A stretch of DNA of 16,939 nucleotides from Alphaproteobacteria bacterium (GTDB lineage: Bacteria; Pseudomonadota; Alphaproteobacteria; Micavibrionales; UBA2020). The stretch covers positions 1 through 16,939 of the forward strand of contig JADYYV010000173.1 in the NCBI GenBank assembly GCA_020853455.1, read 5' to 3'. Each line of letters opens with the position of its first letter. The stretch's first letter is position 1. The notes beneath the pieces were generated by a model. The model was given only the letters and a program-made list of their open reading frames with translations, was not told where the DNA came from and searched no databases. This document shows, piece after piece, positions 12,900-16,939 of the stretch. Both the position numbers and the translations under genes were made by a program.

Positions 12900-14801
12900 T
12901 TAAGGCTGTTTCGGGGGTGCCGGCGGGCTGGCGGGTGGTGGCGCAGGCGGTATAGGGGCGCAGGCCAGCACACCGGGCGGAATGCCAAAGGCATCCACCA
13001 GCATTTGCGCGTGCGGCCGGATTTTTTCGGTCAGCTCACGCTCCAGCCGGCGCAGCGCCGTCGTCGTCTGAGGCTTCATCAGGCCGTTTTCGACATACCA
13101 GAGGCCGTTTTCGCGCATCGTATGGACGGCATACAGGTCGCAGACATCCTTCAGGATAGCCTTCACTTCCGGGTCTTTCTGTGCGGCGACCGCTTTGGTG
13201 AATTTTTGCAGCATCAACCGCTCCGCATAGGCATCGGCATAGGCGATCATATCGACCTGCGTCTTGTTGGCGGCGACGGCCGCGTTTTCGGCCTTGGCTA
13301 TTTTCTGGATCTTGTCGCTCAGCATATACATCATCGTGCGTTCGCGCGCCGCGAAAATCTTGTTCTGGAAGGACGGGTCGAGGAAGTGGTCGCGCTCCGT
13401 CTTGCCGCTTTCGGCGTTGAATTTGGCGAACAGGCGCTTCAGCTGCAGCGCCGCGATCTTGGTCACTTTCTGGAACGCGTTTACCTGCATGAATTTTTTC
13501 GACAAGCGCGACAGCTGGTTTTTCGCGACCAGCAGGCGCAGCACGGTATTGTCGCCCTCGAAGGTGCGGAAGATGTCGATATCGTTGCGCAGCGCGCCAT
13601 GCCGCTGCTCCGACATATAACCAGCGCCGCCGCCCAGCTTGCGCGCTTCGTCGGCCGTTCTCATCGCGGCGTCGGATGATTTCGCCTTGATTGCGGCCGC
13701 CATGGTTTCCAGATATTCGTTGCCTTTCTGGTATTCATCCATCAGGTGGCGCGTCATGAAATGCATCGCATAGGCATCGGCCAGATGGGGCAGCAGGCGC
13801 GCCTGCGTCGCCTGTTTGTCCAGCAGCGTTTCGCCGAATACCTTGCGCTCCTCCGCATGGGTGACGGCGGCGGTCAATGCGTTCTTTGCGCCGCTCAGCG
13901 ACACCATGGACACGAAAATGCGCCCCGTGACCAGCGTGCCGATCATTTTGAAGAAACGCTGCGATTTTTTCTTGATCTCGCTCTGGTAATGGCCGTCCTG
14001 ATCGATTTGCGCGAAGCGGTCGAGCATCCCGTCATGCGGCACGCGCACTTTATCGAAGGACAGGTAGCCGTTGTCGATGCCGTTCAGCCCCACTTTGTGC
14101 CCGCAATCGTCGATCGTGACACCCGGCAGCGTGTTGCCGGCCTTGTCGCGGACGGGCACCATAAAGGCATGGACGCCCATGGATTCCGATTCCGGCGACA
14201 TTTTCAGCTGCGCGAAAACAACCATCATTTCGCCGTGTTTCGCGGCGTTGCCGATATAGGCCTTGCGCGCGCCTTCGTTGGGTGTCGAAAGCACGAAGCT
14301 GCGCGTGGCATGGTCGTAAATGGCTTCCGTCGATATGCCCTGCACATCCGATCCGCCGGCCATTTCCGTCATGGCAAAACCGCCCAGCAATTTGCCGGAC
14401 ATCACGTCGGGCAGGTATTTGGCGTGGTGCCGTTCCGTGCCCAGGCTTTCGATGCTCATGCCGAACAGGCCGAACTGCACGCCCTGCTTGACGGCAAGGC
14501 TCATGTCGTGATGCGCGATGATCTCGACGATGTTCATGTATTTCTGGCGTTCCCCGCCGCCGCCGAAGGCGGGATCATAGGGAAGCGTGGTGAATCCGGC
14601 CGCGACCATGTCGCGGATCCAGCCAAGGGTTTTTTCCCTGTATTCTTCTTTCGGTGTGTCGGGCGGCACGACGGCCATGTCGGGGCGGGAAATAAAGGCG
14701 CGCGCTGCATCGCGGCTGTCGGCGAAATCGCCGTCGAGGACGGCTTTCAGCCGTGCGCTCAAATTTTTCCCGTTGTCTTGCAGCTGAATGACGTTTGACA
14801 C
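12900..14801 (-). CDS. Acyl-CoA oxidase-like FAD-dependent acyl-CoA dehydrogenase
   Basis: The 633-residue flavoprotein has the layout of eukaryotic-type acyl-CoA oxidases, larger than ordinary acyl-CoA dehydrogenases (about 380-400). Visible blocks are GGFAMTEMAGGSDVQG (140-155, FAD/substrate loop), LSTPNEGARKAYIGNAAKHG (171-190), GVHAFMVPVRD (209-219), LPGVTIDDCGHKVGLNGIDN (225-244), VRVPHDGMLDRF (252-263), HAEERKVFG (315-323) and RNDIDIFRTFEGDNTVLRLL (405-424) with E415 as likely catalytic base, then an ACOX-type C-terminal helical domain. It would desaturate acyl-CoA to trans-2-enoyl-CoA in the cytoplasm; whether electrons go to O2 or ETF cannot be told. Translation starts at a GTG (14801) with a weak GAG site. 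The C-terminus is a Pro/Ala run (about 618-633). A 6-1-6 palindrome sits 24-36 nt upstream. No other beta-oxidation gene is in the window. Confidence 0.87.
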   Translation of the reverse strand: MSNVIQLQDNGKNLSARLKAVLDGDFADSRDAARAFISRPDMAVVPPDTPKEEYREKTLGWIRDMVAAGFTTLPYDPAFGGGGERQKYMNIVEIIAHHDMSLAVKQGVQFGLFGMSIESLGTERHHAKYLPDVMSGKLLGGFAMTEMAGGSDVQGISTEAIYDHATRSFVLSTPNEGARKAYIGNAAKHGEMMVVFAQLKMSPESESMGVHAFMVPVRDKAGNTLPGVTIDDCGHKVGLNGIDNGYLSFDKVRVPHDGMLDRFAQIDQDGHYQSEIKKKSQRFFKMIGTLVTGRIFVSMVSLSGAKNALTAAVTHAEERKVFGETLLDKQATQARLLPHLADAYAMHFMTRHLMDEYQKGNEYLETMAAAIKAKSSDAAMRTADEARKLGGGAGYMSEQRHGALRNDIDIFRTFEGDNTVLRLLVAKNQLSRLSKKFMQVNAFQKVTKIAALQLKRLFAKFNAESGKTERDHFLDPSFQNKIFAARERTMMYMLSDKIQKIAKAENAAVAANKTQVDMIAYADAYAERLMLQKFTKAVAAQKDPEVKAILKDVCDLYAVHTMRENGLWYVENGLMKPQTTTALRRLERELTEKIRPHAQMLVDAFGIPPGVLACAPIPPAPPPASPPAPPKQP

Positions 14802-14824
14802 TGTTCACTCGCTATATGTTTATG

Positions 14825-14837
14825 ACCCTTGAAGGGT
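14825..14837. promoter_or_regulatory. Palindrome upstream of the acyl-CoA oxidase-like gene
   Basis: ACCCTT-G-AAGGGT is a perfect 6-1-6 palindrome, 24-36 nt before the GTG start, where a promoter or leader must lie. It resembles a dimeric repressor site; TetR- or GntR-type regulators often control fatty-acid genes, but no regulator gene is present here. Confidence 0.35.
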
Positions 14838-14919
14838 ACAGCGCGAAGGTGCCGGGCGCAAGGCGGGTCTTTTTGCCCGTCCCGCAGTGCAGCAATTAAC
14901 TGATTTATGGTGACGGGCC

Positions 14920-16590
14920 TTAAAACAGCCCCTGCACCTTGCCGTCAACAAGGTCAATCTGGTTCGCAGCGGGTGTTTTGGGCAGTCCCGGCATGGTCAT
15001 GATATCGCCGCAGACCATCACGATGAATTCCGCGCCAGCCGCCAGCCGCACTTCGCGGATATCCAGCACATGCCCCTCCGGCGCGCCGCGCAGCTGCACG
15101 TCGGTCGAAAATGAATATTGCGTCTTGGCGATGCAGACCGGGTAATGGCCGTAACCGCTTTCCTGCAGTTTGTCGATCTGCGCGCGCACCTTGGCATTCG
15201 CATCGACGGACGCGGCGCGATAGACGCGCTGCGCGATCTTGCCGACCTTGACCCATAAATTATCGTTGTCTTCATAGACGAGATGGGGTTTCGCGCCCTT
15301 TTCGCACAGCGCGACGACCGAACGGGCAAGATCCGCCGCGCCCTTGCCGCCATCCGCCCAATGGGTCGCCAGCACGGTTTCAACGCCAAGCCGCGCCATG
15401 CGTTCCTTGATCATGGCGACTTCGGCATCCGTGTCGCTGGTGAAATGGTTGATGGCAACGACGCAGGGCACGCCATAGACGCGCTGCACGTTATCGACAT
15501 GACGCTCAAGATTGACCATGCCCGCATCGAGCGCGGGCAGGTTTTCCTGCGTGATCGTCTTTAAATCGGCGCCGCCGTGGTATTTCAGCGCGCGCACGGT
15601 CGCGACGATCACGGCGGCTGACGGGCGCAGCCCGCTTTTGCGGCATTTGATGTCGATGAATTTTTCCGCGCCCAGATCCGCGCCGAAACCGGCCTCTGTC
15701 ACCACATAATCGGCAAGCTTCAGCGCGGCCTTGGTCGAAATGACAGAATTGCAGCCATGCGCGATATTCGCAAACGGCCCGCCATGGACGAAGGCCGGGC
15801 AGTTTTCCAGCGTCTGCACAAGGTTCGGCGCCAGCGCCGCCCGCAGCAGCACGGTCATCGCGCCGTCGGCCTGCAAATCGCGCGCCAGCACGGGCTTGTT
15901 CGCGCGCGTATAGCCGACCACGATATTGCCAAGGCGCTTTTTCAGGTCGTCAATCGACGTGGCAAGGCAGAAAATCGCCATCACTTCGGAGGCGACGACG
16001 ATGTCGAAACCGTCCTGCCGGGGGTAACCGTTGCCGGTGCCGCCCAGCGACACGACGATATCGCGCAGCGCGCGGTCGTTCATGTCCATCACGCGTTTCC
16101 ACACGATGCGGCGCACATCGATATCCAGCGCGTTGCCGTGGTGGATATGGTTATCCAGCAGGGCCGCCAGCAGGTTGTTGGCAAGCGCGATCGCCGAAAA
16201 ATCGCCCGTGAAATGCAGGTTGATGTCTTCCATCGGCACGATCTGGGCATGCCCGCCGCCCGCCGCGCCGCCCTTCAGCCCGAATACGGGGCCGAGCGAC
16301 GGTTCGCGCAGGCAGATCATCGCTTTCTTGCCGATATGGCTGAGCGCGTCGCCAAGGCCGACGGTGGTGGTTGTTTTGCCTTCGCCGGGCGGCGTCGGGC
16401 TGATGGCGGTCACCAGAATAAGTTTTCCGTCGGCTTTGTCCTTCAGCGTGTCGATATAGTCCAGCGACACCTTGGCCTTGTAATGCCCGTAGGGTTCCAG
16501 ATGTTCTTCGGCAATCCCCAGTTTTTCGGCGGCAAGGCGCGATATGCGCTGCATTTTGGCGTGCTGGGCAATTTCGATGTCTGAAGACAT
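14920..16590 (-). CDS. fhs: Formate-tetrahydrofolate ligase
   Basis: The 556-residue protein matches the usual length of this homotetrameric cytoplasmic enzyme, which makes 10-formyl-THF from formate, THF and ATP and so feeds purine synthesis and one-carbon metabolism. Family landmarks are EPYGHYKAKVSLD (32-44), the P-loop ISPTPPGEGKTTTTVGLGDA (63-82), REPSLGPVFGLKGGAAGGGH (95-114), DINLHFTGDF (122-131), the FVHGGPFANIAHGCNSV block and a C-terminal GDIMTMPGLPKTPAAN. Nothing is missing. The start at 16590 fits the family, but the only purine site (GAG) is buried in a 12-bp hairpin ending 5 nt before the ATG. It lies 118 bp upstream of the acyl-CoA oxidase-like gene on the same strand, with an inverted repeat (14875-14881/14912-14918) but no clear T-tract between. 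Transcription enters from the broken ompW-like gene side or from a promoter in the 72-bp gap. Confidence 0.97.
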   Translation of the reverse strand: MSSDIEIAQHAKMQRISRLAAEKLGIAEEHLEPYGHYKAKVSLDYIDTLKDKADGKLILVTAISPTPPGEGKTTTTVGLGDALSHIGKKAMICLREPSLGPVFGLKGGAAGGGHAQIVPMEDINLHFTGDFSAIALANNLLAALLDNHIHHGNALDIDVRRIVWKRVMDMNDRALRDIVVSLGGTGNGYPRQDGFDIVVASEVMAIFCLATSIDDLKKRLGNIVVGYTRANKPVLARDLQADGAMTVLLRAALAPNLVQTLENCPAFVHGGPFANIAHGCNSVISTKAALKLADYVVTEAGFGADLGAEKFIDIKCRKSGLRPSAAVIVATVRALKYHGGADLKTITQENLPALDAGMVNLERHVDNVQRVYGVPCVVAINHFTSDTDAEVAMIKERMARLGVETVLATHWADGGKGAADLARSVVALCEKGAKPHLVYEDNDNLWVKVGKIAQRVYRAASVDANAKVRAQIDKLQESGYGHYPVCIAKTQYSFSTDVQLRGAPEGHVLDIREVRLAAGAEFIVMVCGDIMTMPGLPKTPAANQIDLVDGKVQGLF

Positions 16591-16595
16591 GGGGG

Positions 16596-16630
16596 CTCGT
16601 CTGCGAAAGTGTTATAGATTCGCAGACGAG
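16596..16630 (-). promoter_or_regulatory. Perfect 12-bp hairpin at the fhs ribosome site
   Basis: CTCGTCTGCGAA (16596-16607) and TTCGCAGACGAG (16619-16630) are exact complements with an 11-nt loop. In the fhs mRNA the 3' arm ends GACGAG, the only Shine-Dalgarno-like purines, 5 nt before the ATG. The hairpin would therefore block ribosome entry. As DNA it could equally be an operator, since the loop contains TATAAC (minus strand), a possible -10. There is no T-tract, so it is not a standard terminator. Confidence 0.6.
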
Positions 16631-16662
16631 TATAGCTGGCGCGGCCGGCTATGTGTAGCTAT

Positions 16663-16939
16663 TCAGAAACGGTAGCCCACGCCCAATCCAAACACCCAGG
16701 GGTCCAGATCGACATCGGCGCGGACGGCGCCGTTATTCACGCTGACATCGGTGTTCAGGAATATTTTCTTTACATCCGCGTTCAGCATCTAGTGGTCGTC
16801 CAGCTTGTAATCCGCGCCCGCCTACAGCGCGTAGCCGAAGCCGTTTTTGTATTCGACCGAATTGAACGTGCCGGGATCGCTGTTGTAGAAAATGGTATAG
16901 TTGATGCCGGCGCCCAGATAGGGGCTGAATTTCTGGTCG
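16663..16939 (-). pseudogene. OmpW-family outer-membrane protein, 3' part with two in-frame TAG codons
   Basis: The window edge cuts the gene; 91 codons plus TGA (16665-16663) remain. They read like the last strands of an OmpW-type eight-stranded beta-barrel: FSPYLGAGINYTIFY, then NGFGYAL, AGADYKLDDH, MLNADVKKIFLNTDV and a terminal DPWVFGLGVGYRF ending in the aromatic residue needed for barrel insertion. Two TAG codons interrupt it, at 16824-16822 (between GYAL and AGADYK, where OmpW proteins commonly have Gln) and at 16791-16789 (between KLDDH and MLNADVKK, where a Trp is usual). Each is one transition away from CAG or TGG. The frame and sequence are otherwise intact, so decay is recent, or these are sequence errors. 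TAG is a normal stop elsewhere here (pcp, MurQ-like gene), which argues against general recoding. Confidence 0.75.

Noticed and set aside
14875..14918. GCCCGTC/GACGGGC inverted repeat after fhs as an intrinsic terminator
   Set aside because: The stem is only 7 bp with a 30-nt loop, and on the minus strand it is followed by A residues, not T residues.
16663..16939. Genome-wide recoding of TAG as an amino acid
   Set aside because: TAG ends pcp and the MurQ-like gene at family-appropriate lengths, so local nonsense changes or sequence errors are more likely.

Overview
The window is GC-rich, tightly packed bacterial chromosomal DNA (roughly 60% G+C by eye). Gene content (Fhs, an OmpW-type porin, a CspA-type protein, an Ala/Lys-tailed HU protein, an acyl-CoA oxidase-like flavoprotein, secreted FecR and cytochrome P460 proteins) and codon use fit a Gram-negative proteobacterium, most likely an alphaproteobacterium. 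No rRNA or marker gene is present, so I go no finer than that. I see no insertion sequence, phage gene, tRNA or CRISPR array.

Layout. 1-114: 3' end of an unidentified + strand gene. 135-580: two tiny minus-strand genes overlapping by 4 bp. 667-870: a cold-shock protein with its own terminator and a long structured leader. 1113-4213: a translationally coupled nicotinate phosphoribosyltransferase / nicotinamidase pair (NAD salvage). 4375-5067: pyroglutamyl peptidase I. 5064-8464: a divergent amino-sugar cluster made of a MurQ/GCKR-like etherase and a PIG-L deacetylase on the minus strand and a two-domain SIS sugar isomerase/deaminase on the plus strand. Together these could take MurNAc-6-phosphate to fructose-6-phosphate without NagA or classical NagB. 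8547-8915: HU-like protein. 8988-9622: the only long non-coding stretch. 9623-10891: exported FecR-domain protein. 10904-12841: a secreted operon pairing a protein that resembles PHM/DBH copper monooxygenases with a cytochrome P460 protein. 12900-14801: acyl-CoA oxidase-like flavoprotein. 14920-16590: formate-tetrahydrofolate ligase, with a perfect 12-bp hairpin touching its start region. 16663-16939: the 3' end of an OmpW-like gene broken by two in-frame TAG codons.

Most notable: (1) the copper-monooxygenase-like gene is frameshifted at an 8-A tract. The rest of its second copper domain, including the candidate Met ligand, lies intact in the next frame and ends 11 nt before the P460 gene, so conventional ORF calling would both truncate it and hide its family. 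(2) Its pairing with P460 suggests an uncharacterised periplasmic copper/heme oxidation module. (3) The MurQ-like/PIG-L/SIS cluster may be an alternative cell-wall amino-sugar recycling route. (4) There are several clear inverted repeats in the leaders of csp, HU, the flavoprotein and fhs.
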